A stretch of DNA of 64,000 bases from Bacteroidales bacterium. GTDB lineage: Bacteria > Bacteroidota > Bacteroidia > Bacteroidales > Bacteroidaceae. The notes under the pieces were generated by a model. It worked only from the letters and a program-made list of their open reading frames with translations. It was not told the origin of the DNA and searched no databases. Below are positions 17,570 through 26,511 of the stretch, piece by piece. The translations under genes were made by a program, and so were the position numbers. The stretch's first letter is position 1. Each line of letters opens with the position of its first letter. The stretch lies in contig SUXS01000016.1 of the NCBI GenBank assembly GCA_015060865.1, forward strand, positions 26,560 through 90,559, read 5' to 3'.

Positions 17570-20314
17570 TTATCTGACAACAATCTTATTCGTAACAAAC
17601 CTCACGCCTCCACTCACAACTACCAGATAAGTTCCAGGCTCCAGTTTGCCGCGAAGGTCAATGAATGTGGCGCCCTCAGAAAGTACAGACTCATGCTGTA
17701 TTACTCCAGCCAGGTCAACAACTCTCATAGTAACGTCCGATACCGCATAGGGCACATTCACAAAGAAAGCTCCATCAGTGGGATTGGGATATACGGTAAC
17801 CGTAAAGCTACCTTCAAGCTCACCTATATCGGTACCATCTCCATGAATACGCCATTTCACGGGTTCTGCGATAGTTGCAACTGGCGCCTTGATATAGATG
17901 ACACGCTCAGCCTCCAAAATTGGGAACAGATAGCTCTTACCTATCATCACGTCATCATCATTGAAAATATTGGTCTGCACAAAATCCTTCTTGTAGGCCG
18001 AGAGCGAAACCTTCTCGTCAGCATAGAACATGAGGCTACTGTAGTTCCTAATGGCACTGCTGATTGAGATAGTCGTCTCTTTGCCTGCAGGTAAGGTATA
18101 AGTGTACCATGTGTCATAGCCTTCGGGACCTGTAGTCAATATGTATTCTTTATTTGGTTCTACAACAATGGCATCGGCAAAGCGCTCGCCGGGGCGTGCC
18201 TCGGCAAATGTGGGCACGATGTAGTAGTTGGTGCCGTCGGTGTCGCCCGGGTCTGAGTTGATGGTGACGCCTATGTAGAGTGTTTGGCCCTTCTCCACAT
18301 ACACCTTGCTCTTCTTGTAGCCCGCCATGTAAGCATTGCTGTATCGGCTGTCGTCCGAGGCGTTGATCTCGTCGGCATCGCAGTCGCCAATCTTCACCCT
18401 GAGGTTCGAGCCGCGTCCTATCTTGGCATACGTGGTGTAGAATCCGCTCTTGTCGGCCGTGTACTTGTGCCATACGGTAGTCTCGGGCTTGTTGCTTATC
18501 TCTATGGTATCGCCCAGTTGCTCTATCTCGATGGCTGTGGCGCATACGGCCCCCTCGCTGGCCTCCTCAAACTGTGTGGTGAAGACCACGTCGGCTCCAT
18601 TGTTGGCAAACGCCATAATCTCGATGAGGTAGCTGCTGCCTGCTGCTACGGGTATCTTGTAGGCGCGTGCCGTGACGTTGCCCGAGGCGTCGGTCTTCTC
18701 GCTGCGCACGTAGCTGATGGTCTTGCTGTCGCAGTCCTCGCGGAAGTAGATGCTCCAGTAGTTGTCGATGACATTCTTCGAGGTGGTCTCGAGGATGGCA
18801 AAGCCCGACTTCTCGGCGGTAAACTGGCGGAAGTTCGACACGTTGTCGCCACGGTCCTTGATCACGATATCCTCGCCCAGGCTGAACACGATGGGCATGT
18901 CGCAGTAGTCGCCCTCCACGATGGCCTTCTCGGTGAGCGTGATGCTGCCGGTGCCCTCTGCTGCGGTGCTCACGCAGAAGTAGATTGACTGCCCCTCGCT
19001 GATGCGGTACACGTTGTACTCGTTGATGATGTTGCCGCTGCCGCGCGAGTAGAGCATGTGCTTGAGGGTGCCCGTCGTGGCCACCGACAACTCGGCATCC
19101 TTGTCGGCAGTGTATACAAACCAGTAGTCGCGTGCCGCGCCGCTGAACTTGTTCTCACCTATCGCGATGGGCATAGCCTTGTCGAAACTCTCGCTCTCCT
19201 TGGGCTCGCGCAAACTGATGGTGACTGCATCGGCAGCACTGGTCACATCGGTAACGTTGAAGTTGATGATCAGTTCGCCCCCCATGAAGAGCGGGTCCAG
19301 GTTGTGCGTATAGCTCATGGCCGTGCCGTTGATAGTGGCGGGCAGCAGCTCCTCCGACTCGTAGTCGCAGTTGTCGAGGTAGGTGATGGTACCCTTCCAG
19401 CCAGCCGCGGTGCCCAGTTCCATGATGTACTCCTCGCCTATGGTGCCGAGGTCTATGCGGTAGTAGTTGTTGCCCTTCACCAGATCGAGCACGGCAGGGA
19501 ATTCCTTCAGCTCGATGGGTGCCTTGCAGTTCTCGCCCAGTCGGTCGCTGGTCATCTTCATGGTCACCTCCGTGGGTCGGCTATTGGGCACGATCACGAT
19601 GTATGCCTTGTCCTTCTCCACCACGAACTCATGATCGTCGGTCGTCATGTCCTGCGTGGCATACTGCAGCGGATGCTCGGTGCTGCCATACAGTTCCTCC
19701 TCTATGTAGTATATCAGGTACTGGCTGGTGAATATGCTGGCCACGCCATCGCTCGGTGCCACGAATCGGCAGAAAGTGGCATAGCTCAGCTCGCCCAGGT
19801 AGTCGGAATCGTAGTTGCGGTACACGGGCAGTGCCGTCTTGGCATCCTTCATCAGGGTGATGGGCGTTTCCCATGTGTCACCCTTCACCTCCTCACCGAA
19901 GAAGAGGCTCTTGAGTGTGAGTATCGCCATGATGCCCTCGGCCTCCTCGGGTGTGGAGAGGGTGAAGCGTATCTCGTCCCCGGCAAAGACCTTTATCCAG
20001 GCATATATGCCCACGCCATTCTCGTAGCTACCAGCCTCCTGCAGGGGCGAGTCGGCATCGTATGCACCGTCATGGTACCATCCGCCCCAGATGCTCACGT
20101 GCATATTATCTGTCACAGCCTGGTCGTCAGAATAGACATACAACGTACCATTCTCGGTTGCTTTGTAACTAAATGTGATAAGTGAATCGGCCCGCATACG
20201 CAACCTCTTCGACTTACCGTCCCATGAGGTTACAGAAGATGCTTCCTGCTGCGCATGGGCTACGGTAGCAATGCCCACAAAGAGCATCAAGAAAGAATAA
20301 AGAATTTTTTTCAT
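17570..20314 (-). CDS. Type IX secretion substrate with C-terminal sorting domain
   Basis: 914 residues: signal peptide (ending TVAHAQQ), then a long series of beta-rich modules with the recurring form 'ADKSGFxTTYAK' or 'TAEKSGFAILET' preceded by acidic loops, resembling pre-peptidase C-terminal or CBM-like domains. The last 75 residues are a type A T9SS sorting domain: VYPNPTDGAFFVNVP, VTMRVVDLAGVIQHE, LEPGTYLVVV, FVTNKIVVR. Such proteins cross the outer membrane by T9SS and are usually anchored to A-type lipopolysaccharide. No catalytic domain is recognised. The DNA is more G+C-rich in the middle than at the ends. Confidence 0.85.
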   Translation of the reverse strand: MKKILYSFLMLFVGIATVAHAQQEASSVTSWDGKSKRLRMRADSLITFSYKATENGTLYVYSDDQAVTDNMHVSIWGGWYHDGAYDADSPLQEAGSYENGVGIYAWIKVFAGDEIRFTLSTPEEAEGIMAILTLKSLFFGEEVKGDTWETPITLMKDAKTALPVYRNYDSDYLGELSYATFCRFVAPSDGVASIFTSQYLIYYIEEELYGSTEHPLQYATQDMTTDDHEFVVEKDKAYIVIVPNSRPTEVTMKMTSDRLGENCKAPIELKEFPAVLDLVKGNNYYRIDLGTIGEEYIMELGTAAGWKGTITYLDNCDYESEELLPATINGTAMSYTHNLDPLFMGGELIINFNVTDVTSAADAVTISLREPKESESFDKAMPIAIGENKFSGAARDYWFVYTADKDAELSVATTGTLKHMLYSRGSGNIINEYNVYRISEGQSIYFCVSTAAEGTGSITLTEKAIVEGDYCDMPIVFSLGEDIVIKDRGDNVSNFRQFTAEKSGFAILETTSKNVIDNYWSIYFREDCDSKTISYVRSEKTDASGNVTARAYKIPVAAGSSYLIEIMAFANNGADVVFTTQFEEASEGAVCATAIEIEQLGDTIEISNKPETTVWHKYTADKSGFYTTYAKIGRGSNLRVKIGDCDADEINASDDSRYSNAYMAGYKKSKVYVEKGQTLYIGVTINSDPGDTDGTNYYIVPTFAEARPGERFADAIVVEPNKEYILTTGPEGYDTWYTYTLPAGKETTISISSAIRNYSSLMFYADEKVSLSAYKKDFVQTNIFNDDDVMIGKSYLFPILEAERVIYIKAPVATIAEPVKWRIHGDGTDIGELEGSFTVTVYPNPTDGAFFVNVPYAVSDVTMRVVDLAGVIQHESVLSEGATFIDLRGKLEPGTYLVVVSGGVRFVTNKIVVR

Positions 20315-20342
20315 TTATGTAAATTTAGTTTGAATAATTCTC

Positions 20343-21479
20343 TTAAATTGCCCCTACAGCCAACTGTTCCCTAAATGCTGCGAGGAACACGTCGGCCTGT
20401 GCCTTGCTGATGCCCAGTGCGGGAAGCAGGCGTACGGTTGACACGCCAGCGCCACCGGTGAAGATATGCTTTTCGAAGAGCAGGCGCTTGCGGAACTCCG
20501 ATGCCGAACCCTCAATCTCGATACCTATCATCAAGCCGCGTCCGCGTACCTCCTTGATTTGGGGTATCTTCTTCAGCTCGTCGATGAGGTATGCACCCAC
20601 CTCGGCTGCATTCTGCACGAGGTTCTCCTCGGCAAACACGTCGAGCACAGCGATGGCTGCTGCACATGCCAGATGGTTACCACCGAAGGTGGTGCCCAGC
20701 ATGCCTGGCCAGGGAGTGTAGTGCGGTGCTATGAGCACGCCGCCGATGGGGAAGCCGTTGCCCATGCCCTTGGCCATGGTGATGAGGTCGGGGCGTATGT
20801 CGGCAACCTGGTGGGCAAAGAACTGGCCCGTGCGTCCATATCCCGACTGTATCTCGTCGAGGATGAGCGACACGCTATACTGTGTGGTGAGCTCGCGCAG
20901 CTGGCGCAAGAACTCCGGTGAGGGGCAGTGGATACCTGCCACGCCCTGTATGCCCTCGATGATGACGGCACAGAACTCGCCTGTCTTGAGCTTCTGCTCT
21001 ACGGCCTCGGCATCGCCCAGTGGCACGAACTCCACGTTGGCCGTGCGGTTGAAGGGGGCATTAATCTTGGGATTGTCTGTAGCGGCCACAGCGCCCGAGG
21101 TGCGTCCGTGGAATGCCTTGCCGAAGGCCAGCACCTTGGCTTTGCCGTTGTGGAACGATGCCAGTTTGATGGCGTTCTCATTGGCCTCGGCACCCGAGTT
21201 GCAGAGGAAGAGGCTGTAGTCGTCGTAGCCCGAAAGGCGACCCAGAAGGTCGGCCAACTGTTGCTGCAGGCTGTTCTCCACAGAGTTGGAATAGAAGCCC
21301 AGTCGGGCCACCTGCTCACTGATCATCTGCACGTAGTGCGGATGGGCGTGTCCAATGGAGATGACGGCATGGCCGCCATAGAGGTCCATATACTCGGTGC
21401 CTTGGGCATCGTAAACGTAGCTGCCCTTGCCGCGCACGGGCTCTACGGGATAGAGGGAATATACGTTGAAGAGAGTCAT
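20343..21479 (-). CDS. argD: Acetylornithine (or succinylornithine) aminotransferase
   Basis: 378 residues, class III PLP aminotransferase. It has SLFLCNSGAEANENAIKLA (phosphate loop), FHGRTSGAVAAT, LILDEIQSGYGRTG with the PLP-ring Asp, TMAKGMGNGFP with the Schiff-base Lys, and a closing GIEIEG strand. It converts N-acyl-glutamate semialdehyde to N-acylornithine; in Bacteroides the acyl group is succinyl, so acetyl versus succinyl cannot be decided here. It lies 21 bp after argC in the pspC-argC-argD unit. Confidence 0.93.
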   Translation of the reverse strand: MTLFNVYSLYPVEPVRGKGSYVYDAQGTEYMDLYGGHAVISIGHAHPHYVQMISEQVARLGFYSNSVENSLQQQLADLLGRLSGYDDYSLFLCNSGAEANENAIKLASFHNGKAKVLAFGKAFHGRTSGAVAATDNPKINAPFNRTANVEFVPLGDAEAVEQKLKTGEFCAVIIEGIQGVAGIHCPSPEFLRQLRELTTQYSVSLILDEIQSGYGRTGQFFAHQVADIRPDLITMAKGMGNGFPIGGVLIAPHYTPWPGMLGTTFGGNHLACAAAIAVLDVFAEENLVQNAAEVGAYLIDELKKIPQIKEVRGRGLMIGIEIEGSASEFRKRLLFEKHIFTGGAGVSTVRLLPALGISKAQADVFLAAFREQLAVGAI

Positions 21480-21500
21480 CTTTAATTGAAAATTGAAAAA

Positions 21501-22493
21501 TTAGAACGCGTTCGCCTTCAGTCCAAGTCCAGCTTTCTCATCAACGCCGAACATTAGGTTCATGTTCTGTACGGCCTGGCCTACGGCACCTTTGAGGAGG
21601 TTGTCGATGATGCAGGTGATGACGGCTTTGTTGCCAAACTTGTCGATATGTACCAATGCCTTGTTGGTGTTGACCACCTGCTTCAGGTCGAGTGTCTTGT
21701 CCACGTAGTGCGTGAAGGCAGCATCGGCGTAGAAGGTGCGGTACATGTCGGCTAGCTGCTCGGCTGTGGGGTTGGTGGGTGAGCCCTCAGCACCGTCGAA
21801 CTTCACCACCTCGGTGCAGAAGATGCCGCGGGCAAAGTCGCCACGGTAGGGGATGAAGTCGATGGAGGCATCCAGCGAGCCTTGTAGCTCGGTGAGCGAC
21901 TGGCGTATTTCGTGCAGATGCTGGTGGGTGAACACCTTATATATACTCATATTGTCGGTGCGCCAGCTGAAGTGCGTGGTGCCCACAGGCTTCTGTCCTG
22001 CACCCGTAGAGCCGGTGATGGCATTCACTGCCACATCGTGAGTGAGCAGTCCCGCCTTGGCCAAGGGCAGCAGACCCAGCTGTATGCAGGTGGCAAAGCA
22101 TCCCGGGTTGGCCAGATGCTGGCACTGCTGTATCTGCGCCTTGTGTATCTCGGGCAGTCCGTACACGTAGTCGTGGGTAGGTGCGGCGATGCGGAAGTCC
22201 TGCGCCAGGTCGATAATCTTCACGTGGGCAGGGATAGTGTGCTCCTGCAAGAACTGTTCGCTCTTGCCGTGGCCGAAGCAGAAGAACACCACGTCCACCT
22301 CGTCGAAGGGCATGGCATCGGTAAACCTCAGGTCGGTGTCGCCCAAGAGACCCTCGTGCACATCGGCCACGAGTTTTCCCGCATTGCTCTCGCTGTTGGC
22401 AAAGACGATTTCCGCCTCGGGATGGTTCACCAGCAGGCGGATGAGTTCGCCGCCGGTGTATCCGGCAGCTCCAAGTATACCTATTTTAATCAT
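21501..22493 (-). CDS. argC: N-acetyl-gamma-glutamyl-phosphate reductase
   Basis: 330 residues. GILGAAGYTGGELIRLL is the NAD(P)-binding start, ANPGCFATCIQLGLLPL holds the catalytic Cys, and GSTGAGQKPVGTTHFSWR is the ArgC active-site stretch. It reduces N-acylglutamyl phosphate to the semialdehyde, the step before argD. Its start overlaps the pspC stop by 4 bp. In Bacteroides, as I know the order, argC directly follows argG; here argG lies 32 kb away. Confidence 0.95.
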   Translation of the reverse strand: MIKIGILGAAGYTGGELIRLLVNHPEAEIVFANSESNAGKLVADVHEGLLGDTDLRFTDAMPFDEVDVVFFCFGHGKSEQFLQEHTIPAHVKIIDLAQDFRIAAPTHDYVYGLPEIHKAQIQQCQHLANPGCFATCIQLGLLPLAKAGLLTHDVAVNAITGSTGAGQKPVGTTHFSWRTDNMSIYKVFTHQHLHEIRQSLTELQGSLDASIDFIPYRGDFARGIFCTEVVKFDGAEGSPTNPTAEQLADMYRTFYADAAFTHYVDKTLDLKQVVNTNKALVHIDKFGNKAVITCIIDNLLKGAVGQAVQNMNLMFGVDEKAGLGLKANAF

Positions 22494-22702
22494 TGGTTGA
22501 GATAGCGGTTTGGTGCTTCGGGAATCAATATCATGAGGATGATGTATACGATGATTCCGCTGAAGGCAGTGAATATGGTCAGCAGGGTGTATACCACACG
22601 AGCTACCGTAACGTCGATGTTCGCATAGTTAGCGATGGCAGCACATACGCCTGCCAGCATACGTCCAGTGCGGGGACGCTCCATCTTCTTGGGTTCTGAC
22701 AT
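22490..22702 (-). CDS. PspC domain membrane protein
   Basis: 70 residues. The PspC motif is complete: GRMLAGVCAAIANYANIDVTVARVVYTLL, followed by one hydrophobic segment (IIVYIILMILIP). Small single-domain PspC proteins are common in Bacteroidales and are presumed envelope-stress components. It overlaps argC by 4 bp, so it is co-transcribed and coupled with an arginine gene, with no obvious metabolic link. Confidence 0.9.
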   Translation of the reverse strand: MSEPKKMERPRTGRMLAGVCAAIANYANIDVTVARVVYTLLTIFTAFSGIIVYIILMILIPEAPNRYLNQ

Positions 22703-22744
22703 AGTTGTTACTTTTTGAAAGTATATATCCTATAAAAATCTTTA

Positions 22745-22752
22745 CAAAGGTA
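22745..22752 (-). promoter_or_regulatory. -7 box (TACCTTTG) of pspC-argC-argD
   Basis: Read on the minus strand, TACCTTTG lies about 45 bp before the pspC ATG. It gives argC-argD their own promoter, independent of argG. Confidence 0.65.
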
Positions 22753-22834
22753 CGATAATTCTCACACAAAATTGCAAAGTGTAAGGCCGAAAAGGTGAAA
22801 ACGAGGAAAAATAATAGTTCCACCGTCCTGCTTC

Positions 22835-23698
22835 TCACACCGTCAGCCGCTTCGGAGTTGTCCCCGTATGCTTCTTGAAGAACTGCACAAAGGCCGATGG
22901 GGTGGAGAAGTTGAGCCTGTCGGCAATCTCCTGCACGGTGAGGTCGGTGGTGCGCAGCAGCATGGCGGCCTCGATGAGCAGCGCTTCGTGTATCCAGTCC
23001 AGGATGGGCCGTCCCGTGATGCGCTTGATGGCTGTGGAGAGGTATTTGGGTGTGAGGTTCAGGCGGTCGGCGTAGTAGCGCACGGTGTGCTCCTCGCGGA
23101 AGTGCAGTGCCAGCAGGCGGAAGAAGCGGTCGCTGAGGCTCTCGTGGCGGATGGTCATGTCGGGCTGCAGGTGATAGATGCGCTCATATTCGCCCAGTAT
23201 CTCCAGTATGAGAGCGCTGAAGATGGCGCTCACAATCTCGCGCTGGTAGCGTCCCTCCTCGTTCATCTCCTTATGGATGAAGCGGTAGTAGCTGTACAGG
23301 TCGTCAAACTTGGCATCGGTGAGCGTGATTACCGCCCGGTAGCGCGAGTAGCTGAAGAAGTTGGTGTCTACGGGCGAGGGCAGCCGCAGGATATACTCGG
23401 GCAACAGGGCTATGAGGTTGTTCTCGGTGAGCAGCACCGGCTCTATGTAGTTGATGAGCTGGTTCTCTGAGAGCACGATCACGTTGTTTCCCTCCACCCG
23501 GTACTCCTTGCCATTGATGACCACACGCCCGCCCCTGCCCTTGCAGAGGATGATGATGAAGCCGCCCTTGAGGAGCAGGTTGGTGGCATCCTTGCGCGGC
23601 AGATGCAGGTCGAGGTTGATGAGGAAGTCCTTGCCACCGCCCTCGGCGATGAGTCGTGCCACGTCGATGTGCTCGATATTGTCGCGAAGTTTCTCCAT
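22835..23698 (-). CDS. AraC family transcriptional regulator
   Basis: 287 residues: an N-terminal cupin-like sensing half (about 1-170; GGFIIILCKGRGGRVVINGKEYRV) and a C-terminal double HTH (YYADRLNLTPKYLSTAIKRITG, then DLTVQEIADRLNFSTPSAFVQFFKKHTGTTPKR). This layout is common in Prevotella/Bacteroides for regulators of redox or efflux genes, but no target is visible nearby. A TACATTTG box on the minus strand at 23740-23747 fits its promoter. Confidence 0.92.
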   Translation of the reverse strand: MEKLRDNIEHIDVARLIAEGGGKDFLINLDLHLPRKDATNLLLKGGFIIILCKGRGGRVVINGKEYRVEGNNVIVLSENQLINYIEPVLLTENNLIALLPEYILRLPSPVDTNFFSYSRYRAVITLTDAKFDDLYSYYRFIHKEMNEEGRYQREIVSAIFSALILEILGEYERIYHLQPDMTIRHESLSDRFFRLLALHFREEHTVRYYADRLNLTPKYLSTAIKRITGRPILDWIHEALLIEAAMLLRTTDLTVQEIADRLNFSTPSAFVQFFKKHTGTTPKRLTV

Positions 23699-23933
23699 AG
23701 CAATGTGTGAAAGCGAAGTTTAGAACAGCTTTCTTGCGACAAATGTACGAAACTTCCGCTACATAGCTTTGCTTCGCAATGCTAAAAAACTATAAATCCG
23801 CCGTGCTTCCTTGTCTTGTGCTTCGTTTTTTTGTAACCGTTGATGTTTCTGTACAAATCACAAAGATTCTTAAAGAGGAGATTTTGAACATTTCTGTGCC
23901 CGAAATTGCAATTCCCCTTTGGGCACAGATCTC

Positions 23934-23941
23934 TACCTTTG
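23934..23941 (+). promoter_or_regulatory. -7 box (TACCTTTG) before the tRNA-like gene
   Basis: TACCTTTG is 29 bp before the first base of the tRNA-like sequence, close to the layout at tRNA-Leu, so the element may be transcribed. Confidence 0.5.
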
Positions 23942-23970
23942 CAGCGATAATGTCTTTTTTCCACTGTCTG

Positions 23971-24054
23971 GCCGATGTAGTTCAATACAGAACACTCATT
24001 CCCCAAACGCGTTGAATGGAATGGTAGATACAGGTTTAAGTCCTGTCATCGGCA
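23971..24054 (+). tRNA. Aberrant tRNA-like gene (possible pseudo-tRNA)
   Basis: 84 nt that folds as a cloverleaf. The acceptor arms GCCGATG and CATCGGC pair perfectly, with discriminator A followed by CC. The D-stem GTTC/GAAC closes a 6-nt loop AATACA that lacks the conserved GG. The T-stem ACAGG/CCTGT is perfect, but its loop is TTTAAGT, with T where C56 should be. Between them is a 5-bp stem CATTC/GAATG around a 12-nt loop containing CCCAAACG, and an 11-nt variable stretch. No normal 7-nt anticodon loop exists. It may be a decayed tRNA-Gly or tRNA-Leu, or a non-decoding tRNA-like RNA. Confidence 0.55.
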
Positions 24055-24059
24055 CCGTT

Positions 24060-24330
24060 AGTATCCGCTTTGACGGGTAATGTAAGGTTTCACTAGCCGA
24101 AACGCTTGCAAATCCCGTACAAAAAATCCGTAGCAATTTGTAAGGCAATTTCTTTGATTTGCTTAAACAGTGCAGAAATTGGAAGTATAGAATTACTCAA
24201 CTCTAAAACTTATAAACTCAAAAACTCACGTTTCGCTTACTTCCTGCATTTCCCTAATGCCTCGTGGCTGCGTTCTTTTTGTTTCCCTTGGGGATTGGGC
24301 GGATTGAGGGCAAGGAGAAAGGATTATAAC
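24060..24330 (+). repeat. Left copy of dispersed segment R (inverted partner at about 54.0-54.2 kb)
   Basis: This non-coding stretch (part of the gene-free 24055-24500) shares an 82-nt gap-free match with the reverse complement of about 54125-54210, with common words such as GTTTGCTTA-like and GGAAGTATAG. A second near-identical block, GGCTGCGTTCTTTT followed by CTTGGGGATTGGGCG, lies at about 24267-24302. Identity is roughly 70-75% in the first block and higher in the second. No credible gene lies here. Confidence 0.75.
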
Positions 24331-24390
24331 GCAAGCGAACAAAGTCACAGATTAATGACTGGCGCAAACTTGCAGTTACGGAAATATCAT

Positions 24391-24483
24391 TATCTTTGCA
24401 GTAAACAGCGAAGATATACTGCACTCGCTTTGAAAAATATCTAAGCAAGCTTGATATTTCTCGCTCGTTTGTTACTATCTTTG
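24391..24483 (+). promoter_or_regulatory. Double promoter and hairpin before RhuM-Fic
   Basis: Two TATCTTTG boxes (24391-24398 and 24476-24483) bracket an inverted repeat at 24435-24459 (AAATATC and GATATTT outer arms, AAGC and GCTT inner arms). The second box leaves a leader of about 11 nt before the ATG at 24501. The hairpin lies at the -40 side of the second promoter and inside the leader of the first, so it could be an operator or attenuator. Confidence 0.5.
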
Positions 24484-24500
24484 CATATATTTTGCGAGGT

Positions 24501-25487
24501 ATGACAAACGAGATAATCATCTACCAGACTGAAGACGGGCAGACACAGATTGATGTCCGCATGGAAAATGAAACGGTGTGGCTTACACAAGCGCAGATGG
24601 CCGAGTTGTTCAATACTGATAGGACATCAATTGTGCGCCACATCAACAATATTTATAAGACTGAGGAATTAGAACGAGAAGCAACCTGTGCAAAAATTGC
24701 ACAAGTTCAAATTGAAGGCAGCAGAAGTGTCACACGTACAATTCCCTACTTCAATCTTGACATGATAATTTCTGTAGGCTATCGAGTCAATTCTAAGCGC
24801 GGCGTACAATTCCGCCAATGGGCCAACCGCGTACTGAAGCAATATCTCGTAAAGGGCTATGCCGTGAACGAACGTCGTGTGCAAGAACACTATACCGAAC
24901 TGCGCCAGTTGGTGCAGATATTGGGCCGCACGATAAGCAGTCAAGAGCAGTTGAGCAAGCAGGAAAATCAGGACCTGCTCGATGTGGTGGTAGACTACAC
25001 CTATGCCCTCGACACACTCGACAACTACGACTACGAGCGCCTTACCATAGACCGCACTACAAGCGAGGAACCCTTCCGCGCCACTTACGAAGGTGCCATG
25101 AAAGAGATTGACCGCCTACGCGAGAAGTTTGGCGGCAGCCGATGGTTTGGCAACGAGAAGGACGACTCCTTCAAGAGTAGTATCGGGCAGATATACCAAA
25201 CTTTTGGTGGAGAGGAGCTATACCCCTCGGTAGAGGAAAAAGCAGCAATGTTGCTCTACCTCGTCACTAAGAACCATTCTTTTAGTGATGGTAACAAACG
25301 AATAGCTGCAACTCTTTTCCTTTGGTTCCTCAACGGAAACCGTATCCTCTATCGCCCTGACGGCACCAAGCGCCTTGCAGATAATACCCTCGTGGCGCTC
25401 ACTCTCATGATTGCAGAGAGCAAGACCGAAGAAAAAGAAGTGATGGTAAAGGTGGTGGTGAACTTGATAAATCAGCGTAACGAATAA
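24501..25487 (+). CDS. RhuM-like DNA-binding / Fic-Doc fusion protein
   Basis: About 328 residues from the ATG at 24501 (MTNEIIIYQTEDG); the upstream ATG at 24492 would leave almost no leader. The N-terminal RhuM domain (1-130) has VWLTQAQMAELFNTDRTSI, ISVGYRVNSKRGVQFRQWAN and VLKQYLVKGYAVNE. A linker leads to a C-terminal Fic/Doc domain with HSFSDGNKRIAA (His at 259), close to the Doc form (HxFxxxNKR) rather than HPFxxGNGR. Doc-type domains phosphorylate and Fic-type ones AMPylate; which applies is unknown. Such fusions are common near mobile regions and usually act as toxins or regulators. A matching 3' fragment lies at about 54.3 kb. Confidence 0.9.
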   Translation: MTNEIIIYQTEDGQTQIDVRMENETVWLTQAQMAELFNTDRTSIVRHINNIYKTEELEREATCAKIAQVQIEGSRSVTRTIPYFNLDMIISVGYRVNSKRGVQFRQWANRVLKQYLVKGYAVNERRVQEHYTELRQLVQILGRTISSQEQLSKQENQDLLDVVVDYTYALDTLDNYDYERLTIDRTTSEEPFRATYEGAMKEIDRLREKFGGSRWFGNEKDDSFKSSIGQIYQTFGGEELYPSVEEKAAMLLYLVTKNHSFSDGNKRIAATLFLWFLNGNRILYRPDGTKRLADNTLVALTLMIAESKTEEKEVMVKVVVNLINQRNE

Positions 25488-25506
25488 GGATTATTGAAGT
25501 ATAACT

Positions 25507-25565
25507 CCACAGAAGGCTTTCGAAGTACGCCTGCGCCTATTCTTCGAAAACCTTCTGTGGATTTT
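25507..25565 (+). terminator. Terminator cassette T, copy 1
   Basis: A 19-bp stem (CCACAGAAGGCTTTCGAAG against CTTCGAAAACCTTCTGTGG) around 16 nt, then ATTTT. It is nearly identical to copy 2 at 26378. Confidence 0.85.
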
Positions 25566-25712
25566 CTGCATTGAGATACTCTGATTATGCGATGATGCTA
25601 AATCTTTTGCTTCAAATTGAGAGTATAGATTTGTTCTTTTATCTTTCGGGACACGAAAAATGTGCATTTCTTTTGTTTTAATAAAGAAAATAGTATCTTT
25701 GTCAAAAAAATA

Positions 25713-26357
25713 ATGATGGGCAATGATGTATTTGAACCAATTTCACAAAGAAGCCGTAGAGCGGAAGATGCGGAAAATCGCCGAATCCAAGAAATCGCCG
25801 ATGAACTCTACCGACGCTGCTGCCTATATGAAGAGAAACTTCGAGAAGGCCAAAACAATGTAAGACCCTCGGAGATAGAACATCGCATAGCTGAGGATTA
25901 TGCCAAGGAGCATGGCTTATGGCTTTCCATAAATGAGGTGTTCAACCTTGGCGCTCCAGGTCCTAGCGGCAATGAGAACGATACCTACGTATCGAACGAC
26001 ATCATTTTCAAGGTAAACAACCTTCTCAATAGCCGAGGCAGTATCATACAACTGCTCAACAAGGTATTGCTCCACAATTTCCTTTTTTCAGAGACGGCAT
26101 ATACATTCCATGCCTTTACAGGATTTTCAGGCAGTTCCATTATGCCCATTTTCAAACAAAGCCTCATAAAAGATGCAATGCCTGCGACGCCTATAGAGAT
26201 AGCCACTTATATGGCAGCCTTAGGCTTCAGTAGCACCCCGACCAACGGACGCTTTACAAACGGAGAGTTTGAAGTTTGGGACTTATTACCCCGAAACGTG
26301 TTGAAAGACAGCGAAGGCGACATCTTTGTGATTGATGCCGAGATAAAGGTTTTATAG
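25713..26357 (+). CDS. Accessory protein with possible polyvalent-protein-kinase-like fold
   Basis: About 215 residues from the ATG at 25713 or 25716 (MMGNDVFEPISQ). The longer frame from 25662 is excluded because the TATCTTTG box at 25694-25701 lies inside it. An N-terminal helical region has RRAEDAENRRIQEIADELYR. The C-terminal half has NDTYVSNDIIFKVNNL, FHAFTGFSGSSIMPIFKQS and WDLLPRNVLKDSEGDIFVIDAE, whose N and D spacing resembles a kinase catalytic loop and DFG-like end. Related proteins occur widely in Bacteroides mobile regions. No G-loop is clear, so activity is uncertain. Confidence 0.6.
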   Translation: MMGNDVFEPISQRSRRAEDAENRRIQEIADELYRRCCLYEEKLREGQNNVRPSEIEHRIAEDYAKEHGLWLSINEVFNLGAPGPSGNENDTYVSNDIIFKVNNLLNSRGSIIQLLNKVLLHNFLFSETAYTFHAFTGFSGSSIMPIFKQSLIKDAMPATPIEIATYMAALGFSSTPTNGRFTNGEFEVWDLLPRNVLKDSEGDIFVIDAEIKVL

Positions 26358-26377
26358 GAATGTATAGAACCATAACT

Positions 26378-26436
26378 CCACAGAGGGCCTTCGAAGTACG
26401 TCTGCGCCTATTCTTCGAAAACCTTCTGTGGATTTT
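26378..26436 (+). terminator. Terminator cassette T, copy 2
   Basis: The same stem-loop as at 25507 with a few substitutions that mostly keep pairing (CCACAGAGGGCCTTCGAAG), then ATTTTG. It follows the stop of the preceding gene by about 20 bp. Confidence 0.85.
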
Positions 26437-26474
26437 GTTTTATTCTCCCGGGTCAGAGACCCTGATGCTCAAAT

Positions 26475-26499
26475 ACGGCGGATAGGGTATATCCGCCGT
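26475..26499 (-). terminator. Hairpin after the DUF6642 gene
   Basis: ACGGCGGATA pairs with TATCCGCCGT around GGGTA, 13 bp past the minus-strand stop. A smaller stem, GGGTC/GACCC, lies at about 26449-26461. Confidence 0.6.
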
Positions 26500-26511
26500 G
26501 ACGGAACAGCC

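Noticed and set aside
24106..24444. 112-codon plus-strand frame before RhuM-Fic
   Set aside because: It covers the dispersed segment R and crosses a promoter box; the right copy of R does not keep the frame.
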